The notes: generated from the sequence alone by a model not told the origin. A stretch of 64,000 nt of DNA from Bradyrhizobium sp. AUGA SZCCT0158 (GCF_018130065.1 NZ_JAFCME010000026.1:18790-82789); one strand, 5' to 3'. Counted from the stretch's first letter, positions 16,664 to 26,166 are shown. Numbers and translations: made by a program.

Positions 16664-18823
16664 ATGTTCAATACGCATTCAGTCGAGATCGACTGGGGTG
16701 GACGTCCCCTCAAGCTTGAAACCGGAAAGATCGCCCGTCAGGCCGACGGCGCCGTGCTCGCGACCTATGGCGAGACCGTCGTGCTCGCCACCGTGGTTGC
16801 CGCCAAGGCGCCGCGCGAAGGCGTCGACTTCCTGCCGCTGACCGTCGACTACCAGGAAAAGACCTACGCCGCGGGCCGCATCCCCGGCGGCTATTTCAAG
16901 CGCGAGGGCCGGCCGACCGAAAAGGAGACGCTGGTCTCCCGCCTGATCGACCGTCCGATCCGTCCGCTGTTCGTCGACGGCTGGCGCAACGAAACCCAGG
17001 TCATCGTCACCGTGCTGTCGCATGACATGGAGAATGATCCCGACATTCTGGCGCTGGTCGCCGCCTCCGCGGCGCTGACGATCTCGGGCGCGCCGTTCAA
17101 GGGCCCGATCGGTGCGGCCCGCGTCGGCTTTGCCAACGACGAATATGTGCTCAACCCGACGCTCGACGAAATGCTCGAGACCCAGCTCGATCTGGTCGTC
17201 GCCGGCACCGCCGACGCCGTGCTGATGGTGGAATCGGAAGCCAAGGAACTCAACGAAGACATCATGCTCGGTGCGGTGATGTTCGGACACCGGCACTTCC
17301 AGCCGGTGATCAAGGCGATCATCGAGCTCGCCGAGAAGGCCGCGAAAGAGCCGCGCGAAGTCAAGGTCGTCGACGAGAGCGCGCTCGAGAAGGAAATGCT
17401 CGGCCTGATCGAGCAGGAGCTGCGCTCGGCCTATGCGATTCCGATCAAGCAGGACCGCTACGCCGCCGTCGGCAAGGCCAAGGAAAAGGTGATGGCTCAC
17501 TACTTCCCGGAAGGGCAGGAGCCGCAATACGACAAGCTGCGCATCGCCGGCGTGTTCAAGGAACTCGAATCCAAGATCGTTCGCTGGAACATCCTCGACA
17601 CCGGCAAGCGCATCGACGGCCGCGATTCCAAGACCGTCCGCAGCATCATCGCCGAAGTCGGCGTGCTGCCGCGCGCCCACGGTTCGGCGCTGTTCACCCG
17701 CGGTGAAACCCAGGCGATGGTGGTGACCACGCTCGGCACCGGCGAGGACGAGCAGTACATCGACTCGCTGTCAGGAACCTACAAGGAGCAGTTCCTGCTG
17801 CACTACAACTTCCCTCCCTACTCGGTCGGTGAAACCGGTCGCCTCGGCGGCACCAAGCGCCGCGAAATCGGCCACGGCAAGCTCGCCTGGCGCGCGATCC
17901 ATCCGGTCCTGCCGCCGCACCACGAATTCCCCTACACGGTGCGCGTGGTTTCCGAGATCACCGAATCCAACGGATCGTCGTCGATGGCGTCGGTCTGCGG
18001 CGCCTCGCTGGCGCTGATGGATGCGGGCGTTCCCCTGAAGCGGCCGACCGCGGGTATCGCGATGGGCCTGATCCTGGAAGGTTCGCGCTTTGCCGTTCTG
18101 TCCGACATTCTCGGTGACGAGGATCATCTCGGCGACATGGACTTCAAGGTGGCCGGCACCGACCAGGGCATCACCTCGCTGCAGATGGACATCAAGATCG
18201 AGGGCATCACCGAGGAGATCATGAAGGTCGCACTCGGCCAGGCCAAGGATGGGCGTATCCACATCCTCGGCGAAATGTCGAAGGCGCTCACCAATGCCCG
18301 CGCCGAGCTCGGCGAATACGCGCCGCGCATCGAGACCTTCAAGATCCCGACCGACAAGATCCGTGAAGTGATCGGCACCGGCGGCAAGGTGATCCGCGAG
18401 ATCGTCGAGAAGACCGGCGCCAAGGTCAACATCGAGGACGACGGCACCGTGAAGGTCGCTTCCAACGACGGCGAAGCCATGAAGGCCGCGATCAAGTGGA
18501 TCAAGTCGATCGCCTCCGATCCGGAGATCGGTCAGATCTACGAAGGCACCGTGGTCAAGGTGATGGAGTTCGGCGCGTTCGTGAACTTCTTCGGCGCCAA
18601 GGACGGCCTCGTCCACATCAGCCAGCTCGCTTCGGCGCGGGTGCAGAAGACCTCCGACGTCGTCAAGGAAGGCGACAAGGTCAAGGTCAAGCTGCTCGGC
18701 TTCGACGATCGCGGCAAGACGCGGCTGTCGATGAAGGTGGTCGATCAGGCGACCGGCGAGGACCTCGAAGCCAAGCAGAAGGCGGCGGAAGCCTCGGCGC
18801 CCCGCGAAGCGGCCGGCGAGTAA
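16664..18823 (+). CDS. pnp: Polyribonucleotide nucleotidyltransferase (PNPase)
   Basis: 3'-to-5' phosphorolytic exoribonuclease of the RNA degradosome. Two RNase PH-like domains (about 1-220 and 310-545) flank an all-helical linker; then KH (about 550-615, IREVIGTGGKVIREIVEKTG) and S1 (about 620-690, YEGTVVKVMEFGAFVNFFG). From the ATG at 16664 (MFNTHSVEIDWGG) it has 719 residues; upstream in-frame starts at 16649 and 16616 do not match the family. An ideal terminator follows at 18847. Confidence 0.98.
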   Translation: MFNTHSVEIDWGGRPLKLETGKIARQADGAVLATYGETVVLATVVAAKAPREGVDFLPLTVDYQEKTYAAGRIPGGYFKREGRPTEKETLVSRLIDRPIRPLFVDGWRNETQVIVTVLSHDMENDPDILALVAASAALTISGAPFKGPIGAARVGFANDEYVLNPTLDEMLETQLDLVVAGTADAVLMVESEAKELNEDIMLGAVMFGHRHFQPVIKAIIELAEKAAKEPREVKVVDESALEKEMLGLIEQELRSAYAIPIKQDRYAAVGKAKEKVMAHYFPEGQEPQYDKLRIAGVFKELESKIVRWNILDTGKRIDGRDSKTVRSIIAEVGVLPRAHGSALFTRGETQAMVVTTLGTGEDEQYIDSLSGTYKEQFLLHYNFPPYSVGETGRLGGTKRREIGHGKLAWRAIHPVLPPHHEFPYTVRVVSEITESNGSSSMASVCGASLALMDAGVPLKRPTAGIAMGLILEGSRFAVLSDILGDEDHLGDMDFKVAGTDQGITSLQMDIKIEGITEEIMKVALGQAKDGRIHILGEMSKALTNARAELGEYAPRIETFKIPTDKIREVIGTGGKVIREIVEKTGAKVNIEDDGTVKVASNDGEAMKAAIKWIKSIASDPEIGQIYEGTVVKVMEFGAFVNFFGAKDGLVHISQLASARVQKTSDVVKEGDKVKVKLLGFDDRGKTRLSMKVVDQATGEDLEAKQKAAEASAPREAAGE

Positions 18824-18846
18824 GCGCTTCGCCATCGAAAATCAGG

Positions 18847-18877
18847 AAGGGCGGCTGCAAAGCCGCCCTTTTTATTT
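18847..18877 (+). terminator. Intrinsic terminator after pnp
   Basis: Perfect 10-bp stem AAGGGCGGCT/AGCCGCCCTT with a GCAA loop, followed by a T-rich stretch TTTATTT. Confidence 0.9.
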
Positions 18878-19024
18878 GCCGCAGATGTGATCGTGCGCTC
18901 TTACGCCGCAGCGCCGAACCCATTTAAAATGGAAACCGGAATGGGGCTGACTTCGCAGCTGGAAGCTGGACCCGTTACAATCGTCCGAATCGAGCAAGCA
19001 GGCTCGTCACGCAGGGAGAGACTT

Positions 19025-19777
19025 ATGTCCGCACTTTCGCGCCGTCATTTTTTCAGCGCCGCCGCCGGCTTCGTAGCCGTCGCGGCGGCACCGCGTGTCG
19101 TCTTTGCCCAGGCCGCCGCACCGGCACCTGCGGCTGCCCCGGCCGCGGCAGGTCCGTTCACGCTGCCGCCGCTCCCTTACGCCTTCAACGCGCTTGAGCC
19201 GCATATCGATGCCAAGACCATGGAAATCCACCATGGCCGGCACCATGCCGCTTACGTCAACAATCTGAACACCCTCGCCAAGACCAATGCGCAGCTCGGC
19301 ACCAGCAAGGTGACGGACATCCTCGGCAATCTGAACGCCCTGAACGACGACATCAAATTCGGCGTGCGCAACAATCTCGGCGGCCATGCCAACCACACCA
19401 TGTTCTGGGAAATCATGGCGCCGGGCGGCGGCAAGCCGGAAGGCGAGGTGCTGGCCGCGATCGACAAGGACCTCGGCGGCATGGAAAAATTCCAGAACGA
19501 CTTCAACGCCGCCGGCGGACGCCAGTTCGGCTCCGGCTGGGTGTTCGTGACCGTTGCCAAGGACGGCAAGCTTGCGATCGAAACCCGCCCGAACCAGGAC
19601 AGTCCGATCATGGACGGTAAGCGCGCGCTGCTCGGCAACGACGTCTGGGAGCACGCCTATTATCTCAACTACCAGAACCGCCGCGCCGATTATCTCAAGG
19701 CGTGGTGGAACACGGTGAACTGGGCCAAGATCGCCGAGCGCTATGCCGCGGCGAAGGCAGGTACGCTCGGCGTTTGA
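19025..19777 (+). CDS. Tat-exported superoxide dismutase, Mn-type
   Basis: Iron/manganese-family superoxide dismutase, converting superoxide to peroxide and oxygen. The N-terminus has a twin-arginine signal (LSRRHFF, then a hydrophobic Ala-rich stretch and AxA-like FAQA near residue 31), then an Ala/Pro linker, so a periplasmic location is predicted. Mature-domain motifs: HHGRHHAAYVNNLN, GGHANHTMFW and DVWEHAYY carry the metal ligands. The residues GGHANH and NQDSP are those typical of manganese rather than iron enzymes. The ATG at 19025 is chosen because it starts the Tat signal; upstream frames lack it. 250 residues. Neighbours katG and oxyR fit a peroxide-defence locus. Confidence 0.93.
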   Translation: MSALSRRHFFSAAAGFVAVAAAPRVVFAQAAAPAPAAAPAAAGPFTLPPLPYAFNALEPHIDAKTMEIHHGRHHAAYVNNLNTLAKTNAQLGTSKVTDILGNLNALNDDIKFGVRNNLGGHANHTMFWEIMAPGGGKPEGEVLAAIDKDLGGMEKFQNDFNAAGGRQFGSGWVFVTVAKDGKLAIETRPNQDSPIMDGKRALLGNDVWEHAYYLNYQNRRADYLKAWWNTVNWAKIAERYAAAKAGTLGV

Positions 19778-19800
19778 TCGCGCGCTTCGTGCCGAAAGCG

Positions 19801-19829
19801 AAAGGGCGGCTCTTGAGCCGCCCTTTTTT
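19801..19829. terminator. Terminator between sod and convergent katG
   Basis: AAAGGGCGGCTC (19801-19812) pairs with GAGCCGCCCTTT (19815-19826), followed by T's. A-rich sequence on the other side is limited, so it mainly serves sod, though katG converges on it. Confidence 0.85.
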
Positions 19830-19861
19830 GTCAGTGCTGCGTTCGTGCAGTGCTCGGGTGA

Positions 19862-22003
19862 TCAGAACCGATCGAGGTTCATCACCTTGGTCCAGGCGGC
19901 GGCGAAGTCCTTGGCGAACTTCTCCTTGGAGTCCGCGCACGCATAGACCTCGGCGAAGGCCCGAAGCTGCGAATGCGAACCGAAGATCAGGTCGACGCGG
20001 GTGGCGGTCCACTTGACCGCCTTGGTCTTGCGGTCGCGGCCCTCGTACAGATTTTCGCTCGACGGCTGCCACTCCGTGCTCATGCTGAGCAGATTGACGA
20101 AGAAATCGTTCGTCAATGTCCCCACCTTGCTGGTGAAAACGCCATGCTTGGAGCCCCCGGCATTCGCGCCGAGGACGCGCAGGCCGCCGACCAGCGCCGT
20201 CATCTCGGGCCCCGTCAGCCGCAGCAATTGCGCACGGTCAATCAGCGCTTCCTCGAACTCCATGAACTGATGCCGCTTGGTGTTGACATAATTGCGGAAG
20301 CCGTCGGCACGCGGTTCGAGCGGAGCAAAGGATGCGACGTCGGTCTGATCCTGCGACGCATCCATGCGCCCCGGCGTGAAAGGCACCGTGACGTCGACGC
20401 CGGCGTCCTTGGCGGCTTTTTCAACCGCAGCCGAGCCGCCGAGAACGATCAGGTCGGCAAGCGAAACCTTCTTGCCGAATTCCTTCTGGATCGCCTCCAG
20501 CTTCTGCAGCACCGTGTTCAGCTCGGCCGGCTGGTTGACCTCCCAGTCCTTCTGGGGGCTGAGACGAATGCGCGCGCCATTGGCGCCGCCGCGCTTGTCG
20601 GAGCCGCGGAACGTCGATGCCGACGCCCATGCGGTCGAAACCAGCTGCGACACCGACAGGCCCGAGCTGAGAATCTTGGTCTTCAGCGTGGCGATATCAG
20701 CATCGCCGATCAGCGGATGATCCACCGCCGGGATCGGGTCCTGCCAGATCAGCGTTTCCTTCGGCACCAGCGGGCCGAGATAGCGCGCGACCGGGCCCAT
20801 GTCACGGTGCGTGAGCTTGAACCAGGCACGCGCGAACGCATCCGCGAACTGGTCCGGGTTTTCGTGGAAGCGCCGTGAGATCTTCTCGTAAGCCGGGTCG
20901 AAGCGCAGCGACAGGTCGGTGGTCAGCATGGTCGGCACATGCTTCTTCGATGCGTCGTAGGCGTCCGGAATCGTGGCTTCGGCGCCTTTCGCCTTCCACT
21001 GCTTGGCGCCGGCCGGGCTCTTGGTCAGTTCCCATTCGTTCTCGAACAGGTTCTTGAAGAAGAGATTGCTCCACTTCGTCGGCGTCTGCGTCCAGGTGAC
21101 TTCCGGACCGCCGGTGATGGTGTCGGCGCCGATGCCGGTGCCGTGCTTGCTCTTCCACCCCAAACCCTGATCCTCGAGCGCGCCGCTTTCCGGGTCGGAG
21201 CCCACCAGCGACGGATCGCCGGCGCCGTGGGTCTTGCCGAAGGAGTGGCCGCCGGCAATCAGGGCTACGGTTTCTTCGTCGTTCATGGCCATGCGGAAGA
21301 ACGTTTCGCGGATGTCTTTCGCCGCCGCGAGCGGATCCGGGTTGCCGTTAGGGCCTTCCGGATTGACGTAGATGAGACCCATCTGCACGGCGCCGAGCGG
21401 CTCGGAGAGTTCGCGTTCGCCGCTGTAGCGTTCGTCGCCCAGCCAGGTGCCCTCAGGGCCCCAGAACAGTTCCTCCGGCTCCCAGACATCGGCGCGGCCG
21501 CCGGCGAAGCCGAACGTCTTGAAGCCCATCGATTCGAGCGCGACGTTGCCGGCGAGAACCATCAGGTCGGCCCACGAGATCTTGCGGCCGTATTTCTGCT
21601 TGATCGGCCACAGCAGCCGGCGCGCCTTGTCGAGGTTGGCGTTGTCAGGCCAGCTGTTCAGCGGCGCGAAGCGCTGCTGACCGGCCCCGGCGCCGCCGCG
21701 GCCGTCCGTGATGCGGTAGGTGCCGGCGCTGTGCCACGCCAGGCGGATCATCAGACCGCCATAGTGACCGAAATCGGCCGGCCACCATTCCTGCGATTCC
21801 GTCATCAAAGCGGTCAGGTCCTTGACCACGGCATTGAGGTCGAGGGTCTTGAATTCCTTGGCGTAATCGAACGCCTCGCCCATCGGATCGGACAGAGCCG
21901 AATTGCGGTGGAGCAACGAAACGTCCAGCGCGTCCGGCCACCAATCGCGGTTCGAGTGTCCGCGTTTTCCGCCCGAGAACGGGCATTTTGTTTTGTCGTC
22001 CAT
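19862..22003 (-). CDS. katG: Catalase-peroxidase KatG
   Basis: Bifunctional heme catalase-peroxidase removing hydrogen peroxide. The 713-residue protein shows both halves of the duplicated family. Distal-side residues lie in MIRLAWHSAGTYR, the proximal heme His in GGHSFGKTHG, and the Tyr of the Met-Tyr-Trp adduct in MGLIYVNPEGP. No signal peptide is present, so it is cytoplasmic. The ATG at 22003 begins MDDKTKCPFSGG, typical of the family. Divergently transcribed from oxyR across about 100 bp, which implies OxyR control. Confidence 0.97.
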   Translation of the reverse strand: MDDKTKCPFSGGKRGHSNRDWWPDALDVSLLHRNSALSDPMGEAFDYAKEFKTLDLNAVVKDLTALMTESQEWWPADFGHYGGLMIRLAWHSAGTYRITDGRGGAGAGQQRFAPLNSWPDNANLDKARRLLWPIKQKYGRKISWADLMVLAGNVALESMGFKTFGFAGGRADVWEPEELFWGPEGTWLGDERYSGERELSEPLGAVQMGLIYVNPEGPNGNPDPLAAAKDIRETFFRMAMNDEETVALIAGGHSFGKTHGAGDPSLVGSDPESGALEDQGLGWKSKHGTGIGADTITGGPEVTWTQTPTKWSNLFFKNLFENEWELTKSPAGAKQWKAKGAEATIPDAYDASKKHVPTMLTTDLSLRFDPAYEKISRRFHENPDQFADAFARAWFKLTHRDMGPVARYLGPLVPKETLIWQDPIPAVDHPLIGDADIATLKTKILSSGLSVSQLVSTAWASASTFRGSDKRGGANGARIRLSPQKDWEVNQPAELNTVLQKLEAIQKEFGKKVSLADLIVLGGSAAVEKAAKDAGVDVTVPFTPGRMDASQDQTDVASFAPLEPRADGFRNYVNTKRHQFMEFEEALIDRAQLLRLTGPEMTALVGGLRVLGANAGGSKHGVFTSKVGTLTNDFFVNLLSMSTEWQPSSENLYEGRDRKTKAVKWTATRVDLIFGSHSQLRAFAEVYACADSKEKFAKDFAAAWTKVMNLDRF

Positions 22004-22105
22004 GATTGCCTCCTAAGGGCCGCTTCCTGAAGATTGGAAGCACTCTAAGAGCCACTTTCCATCAGTGGAAGTTGATTTTAATGATCGAACCGATAAGATA
22101 TTCTG
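22004..22105. promoter_or_regulatory. katG-oxyR divergent control region
   Basis: AT-rich 102-bp spacer between two divergent start codons, in a gene pair where OxyR typically binds. I could not find an unambiguous ATAG-N7-CTAT repeat; the best AT-rich stretch is around 22060-22100 (GATCGAACCGATAAGATATT). Site assignment is inference from context. Confidence 0.4.
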
Positions 22106-23044
22106 ATGATCCAGATGACGCTCAGGCAGCTTCGTTATTTTGATGCGCTGGCCCGTCACGGCCATTTCGGGCGCGCGGCGGAAGCCTGCTCGATCTCGCA
22201 GCCCGCCCTGTCGATGCAAATCAAGGAAATGGAGCAAGCGCTCGGCGGCGCGCTGCTGGAACGCAGCGCGCGACAAATCACGCTGACGAAATTCGGCGAG
22301 GAGATCGTCCAGCGTGTCCGCGACATCCTGCGCTCGGTCGATGAACTCGGCGATTTCGCGCGCGCGGCACAGGACCGGCTTGCCGGCCGGCTGCGCATCG
22401 GCATGATCCCGACCATCGCGCCCTATCTGTTGCCGAAAGTGATCGAGAACCTCGCGCGCATGCATCCGGAACTCGACATCCACGTGCGCGAGACGCTGAC
22501 GCCGAAGCTGATCAAGGAAGTGACCGAAGGCCGGCTCGATACGGCGATCGTGGCATTGCCGGTATCCGAGCCATCGCTGACCGAGGTCGCCTGCTTTTCC
22601 GAGAACTTCCTCTTGGTGCGGCCGGGCGAGGACGAGGGCACGCCGGTGCCGAGCCACGAGACGCTGCGCGAGATGCGGCTATTGCTGCTCGAAGAGGGAC
22701 ATTGTTTCCGCGACCAGGCGCTGTCGTTCTGCAACATGCAGTCGCCGCCGCGCGAGGTGCTGGATGCAAGCTCGCTGTCCACGCTCGTTCAGATGGTCGG
22801 CGCCGGCATCGGCGTCACCCTGATTCCGGAAATGGCGGTCACGGTGGAAACCCGCTCGGCACAGGTCTCGGTCGCGCGGTTCTCTAATCCGCAACCGTCG
22901 CGAACCATCGGCATGGTGTGGCGCAAGACAAGCCCGCTGGCCGCACAGCTGCAGCAAATCTCGGAAGTGGTGTGCCTCGCCGCCGACGCCCTGCGCGAAC
23001 AGCGCAAGGCGAAACCCTCGCCGCGAACATCGCGGGCGCGATAA
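22106..23044 (+). CDS. oxyR: OxyR-type peroxide-sensing LysR regulator
   Basis: LysR-family activator of peroxide-defence genes. The HTH is at about residues 5-64 (LRQLRYFDALARHGHFGRAA), followed by a substrate-domain-like redox domain. Two cysteines sit at residues 200 and 209 in EEGHCFRDQALSFC, with the same nine-residue spacing as the disulfide-forming C199/C208 pair of E. coli OxyR. This is the key evidence for OxyR over a generic LysR protein. 312 residues from the ATG at 22106, which makes the cysteine numbering nearly identical to E. coli; ATG 22115 is an alternative. Divergent from katG, its likely main target. Confidence 0.94.
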   Translation: MIQMTLRQLRYFDALARHGHFGRAAEACSISQPALSMQIKEMEQALGGALLERSARQITLTKFGEEIVQRVRDILRSVDELGDFARAAQDRLAGRLRIGMIPTIAPYLLPKVIENLARMHPELDIHVRETLTPKLIKEVTEGRLDTAIVALPVSEPSLTEVACFSENFLLVRPGEDEGTPVPSHETLREMRLLLLEEGHCFRDQALSFCNMQSPPREVLDASSLSTLVQMVGAGIGVTLIPEMAVTVETRSAQVSVARFSNPQPSRTIGMVWRKTSPLAAQLQQISEVVCLAADALREQRKAKPSPRTSRAR

Positions 23045-23320
23045 GCGAAGGCCTCACAGCCGCGCCTTATTTTTTGCTAGCCCATATATTTTGCCAGCCT
23101 TGCCTCCTGCTGCCCAACTACCCCAAAGACAATTGAGCAGGGTGGCAGCTGGCTCTCCGCGATTCGCTCGGGATCGCCGGCCAGTCGACCGCACGAAATA
23201 AAGTTGACCAATATATCGCTTGACGTTGAACCGTTCGTCCTAGGCGTAGTGCGTTGCCAATTCGAGTCAGACGCGCAATGAAGGTGGCATTGTCCGCCTC
23301 CGCCGATGAAAGGTTCCGCC

Positions 23321-23917
23321 ATGATGCAGCTCTATTGGTCGCCCCGCTCGCGTTCGTTTTCCTCGCTGTGGCTGTTCGAAGAGACCGGGCAACCCTATGA
23401 ACGCGTGCTGACGGACATCTCGACCGGCGCACAGCGTAAGCTCGAATATCTGGCGATCAATCCGATGGGCAAGGTGCCGGCGCTCCGGGATGGCGAGGCC
23501 ACGCTTGCCGAAGCCGCCGCGATCGCGGCCTATGTCGCCGAGCGCTATCCGGAAGCGAAGCTGGCGCCGCCGCTCGGAGATCCGCTGCGCGCAAAGTATC
23601 TCTACTGGCTGTTCTTCAGCCCCGGTTGTATCGAACCTGCGATCGTGCAGCTCGCGACCAAGATCGAAATGAATCCGGTCGCGGCCGGCTGGGGCGATTC
23701 GCAACGCGTGATCGACGTGCTCGACAACGCGCTGGAGAAAGGTCCATGGATCCTCGGCGACAATTTTTCCGCAGCCGACATCATCATTGGCTCCGGGCTG
23801 AATTTCGCCGTGCGGCTGTTCAAGATGGTGCCGTCGCGGCCGTCGTTCGACGCCTATATCGATCGATGCGCGGCGCGCCCGGCGTTCCAGCGTGCAGAGA
23901 AGATCGCTGCCGGATAG
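23321..23917 (+). CDS. Glutathione S-transferase family protein
   Basis: 198-residue GST with an N-terminal thioredoxin-fold domain (about 1-75: MMQLYWSPRSRSFSSLWLFE, cis-Pro region GKVPALRDGEATLAEAAAI) and a C-terminal helical domain (about 85-198, with PWILGDNFSAADIIIG, the N-capping motif). No cysteine is present in the N-terminal active-site region, so it is a Ser/Tyr-type rather than a Cys-type GST. The ATG at 23321 follows AAAGG; ATG 23306 is also in frame. Substrate unknown; its position after oxyR suggests a role in oxidative or electrophile stress. Confidence 0.88.
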   Translation: MMQLYWSPRSRSFSSLWLFEETGQPYERVLTDISTGAQRKLEYLAINPMGKVPALRDGEATLAEAAAIAAYVAERYPEAKLAPPLGDPLRAKYLYWLFFSPGCIEPAIVQLATKIEMNPVAAGWGDSQRVIDVLDNALEKGPWILGDNFSAADIIIGSGLNFAVRLFKMVPSRPSFDAYIDRCAARPAFQRAEKIAAG

Positions 23918-23925
23918 GCCCAACT

Positions 23926-24027
23926 GTCGTCACCCGCGAAAGCGGGTGACCCAGTATTGCAGAGATATCGGTAATTGAATCGAGAAGCCGCGGCGTACTG
24001 GATGCCCCCGCTTTCGCGGGGCATCAC
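23926..24027. repeat. Palindromic intergenic repeat (CCGCGAAAGCGGG variant)
   Basis: Starts GTCGTCACCCGCGAAAGCGGGT, with the inverse CCCGCTTTCGCGGGG at the right end, and contains GCCGCGGCGTACTGG as in the copies at 26703 and 47665. It sits between the convergent GST and fabB genes and could terminate both. Confidence 0.75.
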
Positions 24028-24030
24028 AAA

Positions 24031-25254
24031 TCACGCATCCATGCGCTTGAATACCAGCGTGGCGTTGGTGCCGCCGAAACCGAACGAGTTCGACAGCACG
24101 GTGCCGAGCTTGGCGTTGTCGATGCGCTTGCGCACGATCGGCATGTCGGCAAACACCGGGTCGAGCTCGGTGATGTTGGCGCTCTCGCAGACAAAACCGT
24201 TGTTCATCATCAGCAGCGAATAGATCGCTTCCTGAACGCCGGTGGCGCCGAGCGAATGGCCGGTCAGCGCCTTGGTCGCCGAGATCGGCGGGCATTTTTC
24301 GCCGGTGCCGAACACCTTGCGGATCGCCTCGATCTCGGGCGGATCGCCGGCGGGCGTCGAGGTGGCGTGCGGATTGATATAGTCGATCGGCGTCTTCACG
24401 GTCTCCATCGCCATCCGCATGCAGCGCTCGGCGCCTTCGCCCGAGGGCGCCACCATGTCGTAGCCGTCAGACGTCGCGCCATAGCCAACCACTTCGGCGT
24501 AGATGCGCGCGCCGCGCGCCTTGGCGTGTTCGAGCTCTTCCAGCACCACCACGCCGGCGCCGCCCGCAATGACGAAGCCGTCGCGGCTGACGTCATAGGG
24601 ACGCGACGCGGTGGCGGGCGTGGCGTTGTATTTCGAGGACATCGCGCCCATGGCGTCGAACAGCACCGACAGCGACCAGTCGAGTTCCTCGCAGCCGCCG
24701 GCGAAGATCACATCCTGCTTGCCGATCTGGATCGTCTCATAGGCATTGCCGATGCAATGGTTGGAGGTCGCGCAGGCCGACGAGATCGAATAGTTCACGC
24801 CCTTGATCTTGAACCAGGTCGCCAGCGTGGCTGAGGCGGTCGACGACATCGCCTTCGGCACCGCGAACGGCCCCACGCGTTTGGGCCCTTTGGTCCGGGT
24901 GATATCGGCCGCTTCGACGATGGTGCGCGCGGACGGGCCGCCGGAGCCCATGATGATGCCGGTACGGACGTCGGAAACTTCGGTCGGGCTGAGACCGGCA
25001 TCCTGGATCGCCTGCTCCATCGCGATGTGATTCCACGCCGCGCCCTCGCCGAGGAAGCGCATCGCGCGCCGGTCGATGACATCGGCGGGATTGAGGGACG
25101 GAGCGCCCTGCACCTGCGATCGGAAGCCGAGCTCGGCGTATTTTTCCGAGCGCGTGATCCCGGATTTCGCCTCATGAAGGCTCGCAAGCACTTCCTGGGT
25201 GTTATTTCCGATGGATGAGACGATGCCCATCCCCGTGATGACAACCCGCCTCAT
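24031..25254 (-). CDS. fabB: Beta-ketoacyl-ACP synthase I
   Basis: Condensing enzyme of fatty-acid elongation; FabB-type enzymes elongate the cis-3-decenoyl intermediate in unsaturated fatty-acid synthesis. The catalytic Cys-His-His triad is visible: Cys in SISSACATS, His in INPHATSTP and His in TGHSLGATG; the Lys is in ISATKALTGH. 407 residues starting MRRVVITGMGIVSSIG. It lies 79 nt downstream of fabA on the same strand, the classic fabA-fabB pair, which supports FabB over FabF. Confidence 0.95.
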   Translation of the reverse strand: MRRVVITGMGIVSSIGNNTQEVLASLHEAKSGITRSEKYAELGFRSQVQGAPSLNPADVIDRRAMRFLGEGAAWNHIAMEQAIQDAGLSPTEVSDVRTGIIMGSGGPSARTIVEAADITRTKGPKRVGPFAVPKAMSSTASATLATWFKIKGVNYSISSACATSNHCIGNAYETIQIGKQDVIFAGGCEELDWSLSVLFDAMGAMSSKYNATPATASRPYDVSRDGFVIAGGAGVVVLEELEHAKARGARIYAEVVGYGATSDGYDMVAPSGEGAERCMRMAMETVKTPIDYINPHATSTPAGDPPEIEAIRKVFGTGEKCPPISATKALTGHSLGATGVQEAIYSLLMMNNGFVCESANITELDPVFADMPIVRKRIDNAKLGTVLSNSFGFGGTNATLVFKRMDA

Positions 25255-25333
25255 GATCGCCTCGTCCTGTCGTTTGCGTTTTGTGTGATAGCCGCCATCA
25301 AACCGAATGCCGCCTCATTGGAGAGCGGGTAAC

Positions 25334-25861
25334 TTACGCTCCCGGCAATGCGGCACCCTGCTTTAACAGCCCCACCCTCAGATCCTTCGCGCGATAGATA
25401 ATCTCGCCGTCGGCCGAAAGCCAGCCGTCGGCGATACCCAGCCAGAGCTTTAAACGCATCACACGCTTGATATCGACGTTGTACACAATCTTGCGGACGT
25501 TCGGCATCACTTGACCGGAGAACTTCAGTTCGCCGAGGCCCAACGCCCGGCCGCGGCCCTCGCCGCCAGTCCAGCCGAGATAAAAGCCGACCATCTGCCA
25601 CAGCGCGTCGAGGCCGAGACAGCCCGGCATCACCGGATCGCCTTTGAAATGGCAGCCGAAGAACCAGAGATCCGGGTTCACGTCGAGTTCGGCGCGAACG
25701 ATGCCCTTGCCGTATTCCCCGCCGGTTTCGGAAATTTCGGTGATGCGATCGAACATCAGCATCGGCGGCAGCGGCAATTGCGCATTTCCCGGGCCGAATA
25801 GTTCGCCACGGCCGCACGCCAGCAAATCCTCGTATTCGTAACCGCCGCGGCGATCCAGCAT
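25334..25861 (-). CDS. fabA: 3-hydroxydecanoyl-ACP dehydratase/isomerase
   Basis: Dehydrates 3-hydroxydecanoyl-ACP and isomerises trans-2 to cis-3-decenoyl-ACP, the branch point for unsaturated fatty acids. The active-site His is in FFGCHFKGDPVMPGCLGLDALWQ-type sequence, with the Asp of GLDALWQ following, closely matching E. coli FabA. The ATG at 25861 gives 175 residues (MLDRRGGYEYEDLL). Frames open upstream to 26074 lack similarity and are rejected. First gene of a fabA-fabB operon, divergent from irr. Confidence 0.96.
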   Translation of the reverse strand: MLDRRGGYEYEDLLACGRGELFGPGNAQLPLPPMLMFDRITEISETGGEYGKGIVRAELDVNPDLWFFGCHFKGDPVMPGCLGLDALWQMVGFYLGWTGGEGRGRALGLGELKFSGQVMPNVRKIVYNVDIKRVMRLKLWLGIADGWLSADGEIIYRAKDLRVGLLKQGAALPGA

Positions 25862-25891
25862 CGTTTCAGCCTCTCTCAGATGTCCCGATGA

Positions 25892-25930
25892 GCGCTTTCG
25901 AGCGAACCGGATCGGTTTCCCGCGGAAGAA
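25892..25930. repeat. Diverged copy of GCGTTTTC/ACCGGT dispersed repeat
   Basis: Reads GCGCTTTCGAGCGAACC, then GGTTTCCCGCGGAAGAA, resembling the copies at 58894 and 62284 in opposite orientation. It is in the fabA-irr spacer. Confidence 0.4.
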
Positions 25931-26145
25931 TGTCTGTTCCCGCAAATTGGCGCTACTTAGGGTGCCACCGGCAAATGTCCCTGCCGAATATGCATATGTG
26001 GTCCGCGCGCTCTGTAACATAGGCATTGGCGGGCGGCAAAGCACTGGATACGGGCTAAAAACACCATATCCCATCGTGGGTTCCGCCTTAACCTTGGGAT
26101 CGTTCTAGTTGCGAAAAACTTGCATCTAAAGGATTTCCTTTTATA

Positions 26146-26166
26146 TTGGGCAAGAATATTGCCCAA
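26146..26166. promoter_or_regulatory. Perfect 8-bp inverted repeat upstream of irr
   Basis: TTGGGCAA and TTGCCCAA with a 5-nt spacer, ending 27 nt before the irr ATG. It could be an operator or a 5'-UTR hairpin over the ribosome-binding region. The binding factor is unknown. Confidence 0.5.
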
